Positions 1 through 11,300 of a stretch of DNA of 64,000 bases are shown here, in pieces. This DNA comes from Bolinopsis microptera (Eukaryota > Ctenophora > Tentaculata > Lobata > Bolinopsidae). How positions within the stretch are numbered: position 1 is the first letter of the stretch; each line of letters opens with the position of its first letter. The notes beneath the pieces were generated by a model, which was not told the origin of the DNA, made no database searches, and worked only from the letters and a program-made list of their open reading frames with translations. The DNA is taken from positions 10,826,169 through 10,890,168 of the forward strand of contig NC_087072.1 of the NCBI RefSeq assembly GCF_026151205.1, read 5' to 3'. Position numbers and translations under genes: made by a program.

Positions 1-141
1 ATTTTTAAAGTTGACGATGTCTTCCAGTATTTTGCACGGCGTATCTGCGGATTGTATCATTTTACTTACGCTAACACTTATATATCTTACTATATATAAA
101 GCGAGACGATATATATATATTTATCTGTGCCATTTTACTGA

Positions 142-2382
142 CACCACGGCATCAACTTTGACATAAGACTTAACGCTAGAAAGAAAAAGTCTACCAAACG
201 AAAAATCTATAGCTTCAAAAGGGCCAATTGGACTAATTTAAATAATGCACTGAATTCTGAAAACTGGGAACATCTACTTAGTGGTAAACCAGTCGAAGAG
301 GCCTGGTCAGTTTTCAATACTATTTTCACTTCTCATTGTAATTCACATATTCCTAAGATATCTGTCTCCGATGAATTTCAACCCCCATGGTTTGACTCAG
401 ATGTCTTTGATTTATGTAGAAAAAAGGAGCGACTACATGACGAATGGAAACAGTCTTCTAATCCAAAAAAATATTTAAAATTTTCCAAAGCTAGGAGGGA
501 TTTTAAAAATCTCGTTGATGCAAAATTGGACGCAAACTTTGAAGATGATGATAACAGAAATCTCATTAACAAAAAGTTCTGGTCTTTTGTGAAATCTAAA
601 TCAAACTCTAATCGCATTCCTGAAACAGACAGCTACAATGGTTGCCTACGGTCCGATCCGCAAGGACAGTGTGAGTTATTCAATAAATATTTTAACGAAC
701 AGTTTACAGAGGGTAGTGATTATGATATAGATATCGACTTTTCCAGTGACCGTGATTTTCAGGTCAATTTCGACACTTGTAAAATCAAAGGTTTACTTGA
801 AAATATTGATCCAAGTAAAGCGCAAGGGGCCGACAATATCCATGGAAGAATTTTAAAGTACTGTTCAGTGAGCCTGTCTAAGCCTCTTGCTATCCTTTTT
901 GAAGCTTCTTATAAAACTGGATGTATTCCAGCAGATTGGAAAATGGCAAACGTTGTTCCAGTTCATAAAAAAGGCTCTAAAATTGAAGTTAACAACTATA
1001 GGCCAATTTCTCTGACAAGCATTATTATGAAAGTTTACGAAAAAGTAATCCGGGATGAATTGCTCAATCGATGTGAACATCTTATTGATCAACGTCAACA
1101 TGGTTTTATGAGTAGGAAATCATGTACAACTCAGCTAGTAAATTTCTGTGACAGCTTAGCCCTATCTCTCAATGACAATGTTCGCACTGACATAATATAC
1201 TTTGATTTCCAAAAAGCTTTTGATTCTGTCAACCACGACATAATTCTGTTGAAGCTCAAAGAACAATATAACATTGATGCATCTCTACTGAGATTCTTCA
1301 AGTGCTACCTTGAAAACAGATACCAAAGGGTTGTCATTGGAAATAAAATGTCTGCTCCCTGTCAGGTTAGATCAGGTGTCCCCCAGGGCTCAATTTTAGG
1401 GCCTACTTTATTTATACTTTTTCTTAATGACATTACAGAGGATTTGTCACCGGAAACAAATATAACCATGTATACTGATGATACAAAAATATGGCGTAGA
1501 ATCACGTCCCAGGATGACCATTGGCTGCTCCAGCGGGATATTAACAGTCTTCAAAATTGGGCTCATCATAATAAGATGGTGTTTCACCCTTCAAAAAGTC
1601 ACGTTCTTTCTATTACCCGAGCATATTCTATGAATCGTAGTGTTAATTTTGTGTACTCAATGAATGAAACGGCTATCGAATACACAGACATTGAAAAAGA
1701 TCTTGGAGTACATATCAATAGTAAGTTAGATTGGTCACATCACTGTGATATGATATACTCTAAGGCTAGTCAGAGGTTAGGCCTTCTAAAAAGAACATGT
1801 TACTTCACCAAGAACACTAAAAAACGTCGGGCCTTCTATCTATCTCAGGTTAGAAGTCATTTCGAACACTGCACAATTGTCTGGCGGCCTCATTCAGAAA
1901 CCTCGGTGGAGAAACTTGAATCGATACAAAAAAGAGGTATCAAGTGGATCCTTAATGATATTTACTTGAGCCTTAGGGACAAAAAAAGGTATTTCATAGC
2001 GTGTAAGGAACTAAATATCCTTCCACTCTCGGTAAGGTTTGATTACAAGGATATATTATATTTTCATAATATTTTTTATGACATGTCAGTTGTGACATTT
2101 CCACCTTACTTACGACGTTTCATGGGAAGTAGGTTAAGGCGATCACATCTAGACGATCTCAGTATGATTAGTGACATTTCTCCTCAAGTTCCACAAAACC
2201 TTACGTCAAGCCAGACCAGATGTTCGGGCATATCTAAGTCTTACTTTTACAGAGCACACATTCTTTGGAATAAACTCCCTTATGAATTAAGGGAAATCTC
2301 AAGGCCATCCGTGTTTAAAACCCATTTAATTAAGTACCTCTGGACAGTTCTAAACGACCATATAACATCCTCTGACAGTTAA
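142..2382 (+). CDS. Reverse transcriptase of a 5'-truncated CR1/jockey-type LINE
   Basis: This is the open C-terminal part of a LINE polyprotein. The frame is open from just after a TGA at 139-141 to the stop at 2380-2382, about 746 codons, with no internal stop. The first third is the linker after the endonuclease, and the rest is a non-LTR reverse transcriptase. Visible motifs are NYRPISLTS (near 995), a FDFQKAFDSVNHD box (near 1200), SGVPQGSILGP (near 1375) and the catalytic box YTDDTKIW (near 1471), where most relatives have YADD. A C-terminal region with LGLLKRTCYF and FEHCTIVW follows. Its protein is closely similar to the LINE at 59-62 kb, so both belong to one family or sister families. 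Clade assignment (CR1/L2/jockey) comes from motif style only. The upstream endonuclease is missing, as expected from 5' truncation. Confidence 0.9.
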   Translation, partial: HHGINFDIRLNARKKKSTKRKIYSFKRANWTNLNNALNSENWEHLLSGKPVEEAWSVFNTIFTSHCNSHIPKISVSDEFQPPWFDSDVFDLCRKKERLHDEWKQSSNPKKYLKFSKARRDFKNLVDAKLDANFEDDDNRNLINKKFWSFVKSKSNSNRIPETDSYNGCLRSDPQGQCELFNKYFNEQFTEGSDYDIDIDFSSDRDFQVNFDTCKIKGLLENIDPSKAQGADNIHGRILKYCSVSLSKPLAILFEASYKTGCIPADWKMANVVPVHKKGSKIEVNNYRPISLTSIIMKVYEKVIRDELLNRCEHLIDQRQHGFMSRKSCTTQLVNFCDSLALSLNDNVRTDIIYFDFQKAFDSVNHDIILLKLKEQYNIDASLLRFFKCYLENRYQRVVIGNKMSAPCQVRSGVPQGSILGPTLFILFLNDITEDLSPETNITMYTDDTKIWRRITSQDDHWLLQRDINSLQNWAHHNKMVFHPSKSHVLSITRAYSMNRSVNFVYSMNETAIEYTDIEKDLGVHINSKLDWSHHCDMIYSKASQRLGLLKRTCYFTKNTKKRRAFYLSQVRSHFEHCTIVWRPHSETSVEKLESIQKRGIKWILNDIYLSLRDKKRYFIACKELNILPLSVRFDYKDILYFHNIFYDMSVVTFPPYLRRFMGSRLRRSHLDDLSMISDISPQVPQNLTSSQTRCSGISKSYFYRAHILWNKLPYELREISRPSVFKTHLIKYLWTVLNDHITSSDS

Positions 2383-2480
2383 ACAATTTACCTTAATGTA
2401 ACTATATTGTCTAAATATAAATTGATATGAAGTATAATTAATAAAATATGTTAAATAAAGTGTGTTTATAATTATGATTT
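142..2480 (+). mobile_element. 5'-truncated non-LTR retrotransposon (CR1/jockey type), copy 1
   Basis: The element carries the open reverse-transcriptase frame and a short AT-rich 3' UTR with AATAAA-like motifs (2441-2460). The left boundary is approximate because in-frame homology stops near 142. The right boundary is also approximate, since no clear poly(A) or target-site duplication was found. The long intact frame suggests a fairly recent insertion. It lies in the direction where missing exons of the minus-strand papain-like gene at 5132-6345 would be expected. Confidence 0.75.
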
Positions 2481-2482
2481 AT

Positions 2483-2819
2483 GGTACATTGTTATTTATT
2501 ATATTTATATTTTAGGCTGTAACCTTATTAGTTCAATGGAATAAACCTAGCATGCCTTGGTTGCAGCATCGCTTCACTTATAGGTGCATTTAGGGCCCGA
2601 TGTAATTGCTATGATCAGTTTACTGGTCAACTGGTGTTTCGGTGTCCCTTATTTTGTTTACACTCGGTCACTTGTCAAGGCATGTAAGGTCATTCGGCGA
2701 TATTTTCTTTGAAATAAAATGATGTATTTGTGTAACAATTTGAAAGTTTATTGATAAAAAATTTAAAAAACGCGAATTTCTTCAAAAACCGTCAAAGATA
2801 TACAACTGAATCTTTTTTG
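2483..2819. other. AT-rich non-coding spacer
   Basis: No gene is seen. A 15-bp string beginning TAAAAAACGCG (near 2763) recurs near 4868 on the far side of the hAT element. The two copies may be a duplication flanking an older insertion into which the hAT jumped. Confidence 0.5.
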
Positions 2820-2929
2820 ACTGGGTCTAGGAACCGACCGGATTGGGGTTTTGGCTGCCGGACCGGATTCAGCCGGATTTGGATCTCAAATCCGGCAAGC
2901 CGGATTTTGCCGGACCGGAACCGGTGGTT

Positions 2930-3125
2930 TTAGAGTGAAATAAAAGGCAGCCGGATTTTGCCGGATTTTGCCTGTTTTTGCCGGATGTTGCCGGAAAATT
3001 TCCTTCCTTTCCACGCCTAATCTTCATCGAGCACTTCTTGCAGCTTGCATAAGGGATCCCATTTTCTTCTGAGTAGAACAACCAGACGGACGATGTTTTA
3101 GATTTACTACTACTCGACTCGACTT
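2930..3125 (-). pseudogene. BED zinc-finger relic of hAT transposase
   Basis: Read on the minus strand, this stretch encodes SSVWLFYSEENG, then a CKKC pair and an ATSGK segment. This is the order seen in BED fingers at the N-terminus of hAT transposases (aromatic-rich start, CxxC, then PTSxL before an HxxxH). The second half dissolves into the CCGG-rich subterminal repeat, so the histidine pair is not visible. It is most simply the surviving first exon fragment of the parent transposase. Confidence 0.55.
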
Positions 3126-3578
3126 AGGGCGGCTTCAACGTCCGAACAGATATAGTTTTTTTACAAATCTTCCTATCTACTACTAGACATTGCTTAAACA
3201 AGCAGTACGTAGCAGACACAATATAACACGAGTCACGACACTAGACGAGTAATAATCAGAAATGATATCTAATTGGCATATGCTGCCAGACCCCTGGTTG
3301 AGCGCGTTTGTGCGAATTCATGCAAGTCTGAGTATCATTGGGTCACGTGACTTACAACCAGAGGTGCTTAATAAGGTTGTTCGTAAGCAGGCACTGTCTA
3401 GTACAGTACTAATCACCGTCTGGCGTCTAGAGCTGAGTCACGTGATTGCAGTAATGAGCTAATTAAGTAGCTACCCAGACCCTGAACACGTGACCTTCAT
3501 ATTTCGTATTTCATAATCAGAAGGTTAAATACTGCCAATTTTGCGATTATAGCCGGGGGCTAGCCCAGGGAGGTGGCC

Positions 3579-4622
3579 CAAAATATTTTCCGGTTTTTTC
3601 TAAGTCCGCACCTACCCCTCGATACACTATTCTGTATTCTGGACTCAAGGTTTCCCCCGGTAATGCGATCTCGGAAGGCAGGCCTCCCCTTTGCAACACG
3701 AGCTCGGAAGCGGGAGCTCTCGATACAGGAGGTACGTCTCGAGAACGACTCGGACCGAAAACTTTTAAGTTAAAATTTTTCGAAGTTTTTCTGAAAACCA
3801 CTTTTTTCCACGATTCAGGCTACCCTGTTCATTATTAGCCGAAAATATTTTTTCCGTTTTTCGAAGTCCCCACCTACCCCTCGATACACAATTCTGGACT
3901 CGAGGTTTCCCCTGGTAATGTGATCTCGAAAGGAGGCCTCCCCTTTGCAATACGAGCTCGGAAGCGGGAGCTCTCGATACAGGAGGTACGTCTCGAGAAC
4001 GACTCGGACCGAAAAACTTCTAAGTCAACATTTTTTAAAAGTTTTTCTGAAAACCACTTTTTTTCCACGATTCAGGCTACCCTGTTCATTATTAGCCGAA
4101 AATATTTTTTCGGTTTTTCGAAGTCCGCACCTACCCATCGATACACAATTCTGGACTCGAGGTTTCCCCCGGTAATGTGATCTTGGAAGGCAGGCCTCCC
4201 CTTTGCAACACGAGCTCGGAAGCGGGAGCTCTCGATACAGGAGGTACGTCTCGAGAACGACTCGGACCGAAAAACTTCTAAGTCAAAATTTTTTAAAAGC
4301 TTTTCTGAAAACCACTTTTTTTCCACGATTCAGGCTACCCTGTTCATTATTAGCCGAAAATATTTTTTCGGTTTTTCGAAGTCCGCACCTACCCATCGAT
4401 ACACAATTCTGGACTCGAAGTTTCCCCGGTAATGTGATCTTGGAAGGCAGGCCTCCCCTTTGCAACACGAGCTCGGAAGCGGGAGCTCTCGATACAGGAG
4501 GTACGTCTCGAGAACGACTCGGACCGAAAAACTTCTAAGTCAAAATTTTTTTAAAGTTTTTCTGAAAACCACTTTTTTTCCACGATTCAGGCTACCCTGT
4601 TCATTATTAGCCGAAAATATTG
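3579..4622. repeat. 257-bp tandem repeat array inside the hAT element
   Basis: About four copies of a roughly 257-bp unit are present. The marker string CGATTCAGGC occurs at 3811, 4068, 4326 and 4583, giving spacings of 257, 258 and 257. The units are nearly identical, with the leftmost most diverged. Open frames across the array merely repeat the unit and show no coding signature. Confidence 0.9.
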
Positions 4623-4773
4623 TTTTGATTTTTTTCGGTAAAAAAAACTGAAATCCGGCAAAAATCCGGCAAATTTTTTTCCAGCCGGAGCCGGAACCGG
4701 AACCGGATTTTGAAGCCGGATATCCGGCCGGAACCGGATTCAGCCGGATTTCCGGTCGGTTCCTAACTGGGTC

Positions 4774-5131
4774 AAATGCTTTAATGGCCTCCAAATCAGC
4801 ATGAAAAAATAAAAAATAGGCCAAGAAATAGGAGTTTTAGAGCCCAAAATTTGGTACCCCAAGTGGTGTAAAAAACGCGAATTAAATAGGTAATAATTGT
4901 TTTAGTCTCTTCAGTCTTGACACCATTTTAGGGTTAGACGGGTTCCTGCTAGTAGTTATAATAGTTTGACAGCGCTTATAATTGATAATAGATCAGTCTT
5001 GGGTGACATTACATAGAACCTGCAAGCTGATTACGAATCGGAATCGGGATGACAAATTTTGCCAGAGAAAATAGTTAATTTTGCACATATTTTTAAAAAC
5101 TGCAATTGTGATGACTGGAATGTTAACTTAC
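4774..5131. other. Non-coding, part of intron 4 of the left papain-like paralog
   Basis: This follows the donor site of exon 4 of the minus-strand gene at 5132-6345. No match to exon 5 of the complete paralog was found here on either strand. Confidence 0.5.
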
Positions 5132-6345
5132 AGTCTGCAGCATAGGGCATGTCTTCAGCGGAGACAAGATACTGTCTCATCTTCGTCAGTTTGTACCCTT
5201 CATTAACAACACCGCCAGCACATCCCGAGTAATCGAAGGTGCAGTCCACGAAGTATTGCTCCGAGAATTCCGTGTCATCTCCTGTTAAATGCTTGTTCAG
5301 AGCTTCCATCGTTCCCACCTGGAAAAATTTGCACGAATAAATTGTTGATACGATAAAAAGAGGAACTCTGCTTGATTTCACAGACGATTCAGATTATCAG
5401 GCCTTATAACTTTTTAAATAACAGCTATGGTTCCTAGATGGTCACCCAGATGTCAGATATAAGAATGAAAGTTATTGCCAGATATAATTTTACTGTTATC
5501 AAGCCTGACCAGAAATAATTAAGATTCCCATATCTTACATTTGGAAAGCTCCAACAACTGCCACAGCTCGCTTGGTTGAGAGGAGTGCTGAGACCCACTG
5601 TATTCTCCCAATAGTCAAATGTTTTAGGAAGTGACCTTTTACTCCTCCTTCTTTTCCTCACTTTGTTCTCAAGCTTCGAGAAACCAGCTAAAGTGGCTGA
5701 CATGTTAAATCCCTCGAACAAAGGTCGTACTATATTCTCAAACTCTTCATTATTCTGAAAGATTTATATCACATTAGCGATACATCTGATTTTCTTCAAA
5801 TATCTTATCTGAGTGGGCGAGTGGCTTTTAAGGTCTAAGTAAATTTGTATATTTCGGTGAAATATTGACATTGTTTAGTATTACATCGACAATCAACATG
5901 ATATGTTAGAACATGTTAGAACTTTAGTCCTAGAATGGTGTGTATGTTTAAGGAGCAACCAGCTTGAATCTCACCGCAACTGCAAATCTGTTCAAACTGC
6001 TGAGCACCACACCCGATGTGGTCCTCTCAACCGACTTCACCGCTTCAACCAAACGATCCCATCTTTCTCTGAAATGGTTTAAACTCTTTAAACATGTTTT
6101 ATTATCGTTATGTGCCTCTCGCACGACTAATCCTATCATATTCATTTTCAAGCAGTTAAAACGGCTATTTTGTCCTATCGCACCTACCTTCGATCCTTGT
6201 CGTCTTTAAGATCTATTGCCCATTTTTTAATGGTGTTTTGGAATAGTTTGATTGTAGGTATGGTGATGGTTGCTGATGTACTAGGTAAATACAGCAGCAA
6301 TAATAACACTGCTAACATATGTGTTATAATACTTTGTCCTGACAT
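5132..6345 (-). CDS. Papain-family (C1A) lectin protein paralog, N-terminal four exons only
   Basis: Exons on the minus strand are 6345-6188, 6068-5975, 5754-5539 and 5318-5132, all with GT-AG junctions. They give about 218 aa. The protein starts with a signal peptide (MSGQSIITHMLAVLLLLLYL) and a propeptide with RERWDRL and FEN segments. A polybasic furin-like site, RRRSKR before SLPKTFDYWE, follows. The start of a C1A peptidase is clear: NQASCGSCWSF with the catalytic Cys, then YFVDCTFDYSGCAGG. Exons 2 and 4 are exactly the same length (94 and 187 nt) as in the complete paralog at 8365-11940, which shows tandem duplication. Exon 4 keeps a good donor, but no exon 5 is found between 5131 and 1, where hAT and LINE insertions lie. 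The gene is either truncated or continues beyond the left edge. Confidence 0.8.
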
Positions 6346-8364
6346 CAGTCTTTCTTCATTATACTAGAAAACTATTGGTCCTCCACTTTATCTAAGATAT
6401 TCAGTTACTTTGGTTCGCTGATTTGTCAGATATACATTATACATTCTGGATGTTATACGGTTTTTACTCCAGTTACCACGAAACTGTAAAATTGTAAAAA
6501 TCAACAATGCAGAAAAACTTTAACGGGTGAGACTGAAAATCCTACTCTTTATGTAAAAGTCAGTTCCCCAATCATCAATGACAATATGAACATTTGAACG
6601 TGATCAAGCTAATCGGATAGTCGCATGCGAAATCTGTATTATAGACAAGTAAGCAGAGAAAACGGTCAGATGATAGAATGATAGAAGAGAATCAGAGCCT
6701 TCTTCTAAGAGGACATGTCTGCATTCTATGAGTGTAACTGTATACTGTCTAGCAGTAGCATCTCCTGCGCTTCATACGTCTTCTTGTGTACTGTGTAGTC
6801 ACTAGATGTGCATCGTGACTAGTGACTTGATTTAGTGATCGTAAGAGATTGTTAATCGGTTAGTAATTAAGATTTTAATTGGTCTCGATTTAAACTTCTG
6901 GGTCGGGCAAGTTCTAGGTCATCAGTGATTCCCCTATTACTTTTACAACATTATCTTATTGAATCATTAATACTACATTTTTCTGCATCAGACAAAAGTA
7001 AATAACTTTTACGATAACGATTACGACTAATCTCAAAAAGGATTTAATTATAAATAACTCGGTATGAATATGTTGAAAATATTTCGTAACGATAATTTGT
7101 TATTGTGACAAATACGAAAGAAATGCACTGCAAGATACTTCAGAAAATGTAACTTCTTAAAATAAAAATAAATATTCATCAATTAATTATAATGTAACGT
7201 GATTGCAGATCACAAACTTGACTAGGAACAATTATCAACACAATATTTTCATGTTTTACAGCAAAGGAGACGTAAATATTTAATCTATACAATATAATTA
7301 TAAATAAATAGTTGACTGCTCATGCTGTGTAACATGAAGATTTGAATCTTCACTCTACGTTACTCATTCATAATATTTTGTTGATGATTATAAACAACTT
7401 GGTTAGTGTGGTTGCCGGTTCAGGGATCTACAAACTGGCCGGGTTTCTAAAACACGGTACTGCATGTGGGCTATTATTCTGCTCACTCACTGTTGACGAA
7501 ACTGCAATGTAGACGTAGTATGCAGTCTTGAAGGTAAAGTCAACCTTGATGGTAGTAATCAAGGGAGGGGGGCAACGTAGAATAAAGTAGAATAAAGTAA
7601 AGTAGAATCCCCCCCCCCCCCCCCTAATCAAGTGCAGGTTTAGCACGTGCATGCTGCACAAGAATTGGGATTATTCAGGTATACACTTCGATCCTTATTT
7701 GGCGACGTTATTCCTGAGCAAATGGAGCCGAACAAAATGTTGAAACGATAAATTGAAGAATGTTCAGAAATATTCCAAATTCAGTCAAATATTTGGGGAC
7801 CGTGAATTTCTGGTGTCGGACCGTTTCAATTTCAATTTATTGATCCAAGTATACTTATTCACTCTAAGTGTCAAAACATTGATGGCCTGATGGTCGTTTG
7901 GTTCGTTTGTCCCCCATTGGCAATTATACTTGTTGAATTTCGATGGTCGATTTTGTCGTAACATACAATTACAAAAACATAAGATGTAGCCATCTTGGTA
8001 TTAAAGCGAGAAATTCCACCTAGAACTTTTATTACAAGTAATCATCCGTCAAAACAGATAATTCAGAATTCAATCAGTGAAATAATTCGGGAATGAAACA
8101 AAAACAACGCTTACAATCAAAAGTTGAATCAGTTTAACATTTCAGTATGAAAATACAAATTTGAAATCAATTAATTGCTGGCTAGTTTTTGAGCTAGAAA
8201 TATTGGATTTCTTTCTTACTCTAAAGATTCCTTACAGTCCTGGTCGTCTCAAAGAGATGTCATATTAACTGCATTTGCTACAATGACTAATATGTATTAT
8301 TAGCAGTAGATTCCATAGGTCAACATGGCTTCAATTTTTCAAAACAAAATGTTTACGGTTTCCT
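6346..8364. other. Intergenic region between the two papain-like paralogs
   Basis: No gene was recognised. It should hold the promoter of the left copy (near 6346-6600) and the 3' end of the right copy. A 16-bp C tract lies at 7609-7624. The remainder is AT-rich unique-looking sequence. Confidence 0.5.
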
Positions 8365-11300
8365 TCAAATTAGGATGCGAAGAGCCGACATTACAGCAAC
8401 TATTATCGACAGAGTAACCACCACTGAATTAGAAATATTGTCATCATAACATTCATCTATTCTGGGGATAAAAGCACCGCTTGTACAAATATGTTCGGTT
8501 GTAGTCCCGTTTGTACAGGTGATCGTTATCATCTCTTCGTTTTCGAAGTCTAGCTTGTTTGGTTGGATTGTTGCTTTTGTTCCTGCCTCTCCACTGTACG
8601 TACATGCTCCTGAGTGCAGTTTTGTCGGTTACTTTGAACGTGATATAGAACGCGATAATAGATTAATCAACCGATAAGTAAGTAAAAACATTTTCAGCGT
8701 GCAACATTAGTAACATTTGTTGTCTGATCTTAATCTATCAAATGTAAATTAAATGGTTCCAGTTTGAACGCACCTCCAATACTACAAGTTGGAAGATCTG
8801 AATCCCACTGTCCCCCCACACACTTCAGCTTGTTTGCGCCTACTAGTTGTCCCTCTTTACATTTTATCGTTGCCTCTGTGCCTTCTGATAAATCTGCTTC
8901 GCTGAATTTAACTGTCCCATCCTTTATAGCATTTTCTATGTTCCAGCAGTTTACTGAAATATTGTGTGACGGTGATTCTTCTTATAATCATTTTTCAGTC
9001 TTCATCAGAAGGCCTCTGTTTCATTTGTCATAAAGCACCAAAGAAATACCTAAAATACCCTCTTACTTGGTCGACTGCAGAGACCCCTTGCTGGGAAGGT
9101 TAGAGAGTTCTTGGTTAACCATTGACCCGTGTTCTTGTTAATCAGCCCGTACTTGTTTCCAATATTAGAATTAGACATGTTGAAGTAGCTGACGGGAGTG
9201 AAACTGTCCAGCCACTTATAGTTCTCATCCTTGTTTTCATCTCTGTAATGAAAACATTGTCAGAGCAATAATTAATAATGCACTGCGATAACAAAGTCAG
9301 TTTATTAACTGTTTCGCAGTTTATTAACTGTATCTCAACTATTATAAATCCCTAAAGGAACTTTATAACTCCTTTAATGATTTTCTTTATATAATTATAA
9401 TGAACTCACACTAATCCAATCCAGAGGTAGTTAAAACTGTCATTCTTCTTAGATCCTGGATAGTCGACTGCAAGTTTGTCCATGATGATTTGGTTGTGCA
9501 TCTTGGTGGGGATGGTTGCTAGATCCCAGCCGGTTTTACCATTTGTATCCATGTCTTGGCAGGACGCTTTACACTGCTCGTAAGTCGCTACTTTTCCGTC
9601 GTTACAATACTCGTACTCCACATCTGAAACATGTTTTCTCTGTGGAATGTTTGTCGGGGATATCTTTGACAAAGTCTACCCCTTTCCACAATATCGTCTA
9701 ATTTTAATTCATAATCATATGATCAAAGCAATCCGATCTCTAACGATTCGAATGGCTTACAAATCAATTGGGAGTACAACTACATTGTACATTGTACATT
9801 ATACATTGTACATTGTACAATGTACAATCTACATGACACACAGTTGCAACGACAAAATCATTAATTAACCTCTTCTGTAAGTGGCAGTGAGACTGTAAGC
9901 GTTGTCGTAGAATCTGCAACTAGGCAGATTACCATCACCGCGCTTGTAGTTGATGTAGCCCTCATCTCCAAAATGTGCCCCGTAGCTTCAAAGAAACGTT
10001 TGATGAATGTTTTATGACCTTTTATTTTAATGAGATAATACGTTTACTTGATTTATTAAACGTATCATTCACCTCACAAACAACGGGTTCCCGCATTATA
10101 TTACGACAGCACTCTACTGCGAAACTGTCGTATAGTACAGTGCTGTCGTAATATGATTTCGACGTAATATAGTGCGATTAGCAAACCACGGAGTATAAGC
10201 ACACAAATAGTTTTTCACGATGCATGATTTTACCTTGCTTTGACACGAAGTGTCGTCTCAGTGTATCCTACTAGTAACATCGCATGAGGCAGAGAATTAG
10301 TGGCACATAGTGCATCGCTGTATGTTCCTGTTGATAAAATATGTTAAAAATGCAACATCAATCATGATAGTATTAAGTTATTTTAGTACAGATAAATTTA
10401 ACAGATGACGGCCGACCTCCGCGGGATAAAGTTGCCGGATTGCAAGTGTAAAGACATTATTACCTCCGGAGTAAGCGAAGATGTTGTCACTTATGTACGA
10501 TCCAAATGCTACCGGGGAAGTCTGCAGTCCTCGGAGCATGCTGTCTTCGTTTTTACCAAGTGGTATCCAGTCTTGTATCCATATCTTATTCAAGGCGTTG
10601 TTTTTATAACTTGCTATGTCATCCGCGAACGTGCACGTCTGGTCTGATAATTTTATTTCAAGTTCTGAGTTTTAATTTACGAAATATTAATTTAATTTTC
10701 AAATATAATGACTGTCAATATAACTACAGTATATAAACTTACAGTCCGCTGTATAGGGCCAGTCATCTTCTGACATAACATATTGTCTCATCATTGTTAC
10801 TTTGTACCCTTCGTTAACTGTCCCTCCTGCACATCCAGAATACTCAAAGGTGCAATCCACGAAATATTGCTTTGAGAGTACTGTGTCATCTCCCGTCAAA
10901 TGTTTGTTCAAAGCTTCCATAGTCCCAACCTGCAAGGATATGACCATGTAGATTGTAGAGGCGAAAATGAAATTAAGCAATTCGAGAGCATTCTTTCATT
11001 ATGTAAACAATTAAAAACTGATCGTTGAATTGGGAAAATGCCCCTTTATCAATGCCAAGAAGTAGCTCAATGTCTGTCTGTTTGTGCAGCCCGATAATCT
11101 AATAATTAACAGAAAATAACGGTTTGTTTTGAATTAACTTACATTAGGAAAGCTCCAACAACTGCCACAGCTAGCTTGATCCTGAGGTTCGCTCAGTCCA
11201 ACTTCTTTCTCCCAGTAGTCGAATGTTTTAGGGAGCGATCTCTTGCCCCTGTTACTCCTCCCAGTTCTTGTTTGAGGAGACCACGATGACATGTCTTCTA

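Larger units (their letters stand above)
2820..4773. mobile_element. Non-autonomous hAT-superfamily transposon with 8-bp target duplication
   Basis: The termini are inverted repeats: TAGGAACCGACCGGA at 2828 and its complement ending TCGGTTCCTA at 4765. Both sides are flanked directly by the octamer ACTGGGTC (2820-2827 and 4766-4773). An 8-bp duplication with TAGG...CCTA ends is the hallmark of hAT elements. Subterminal regions (2845-2990 and 4650-4760) are crowded with CCGG/GCCGGA motifs, which resemble clustered transposase-binding sites. Only a relic of coding capacity remains (a BED-like finger near 2930-3125, minus strand). The centre holds a 257-bp tandem array. No full transposase is present. 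Confidence 0.9.

Noticed and set aside
3945-4651. Several 60-110-codon open frames sharing RTTRTEKLLSQNF-type peptides on both strands
   Set aside because: They are repetitions of the 257-bp tandem unit read in frame; nothing else supports coding.
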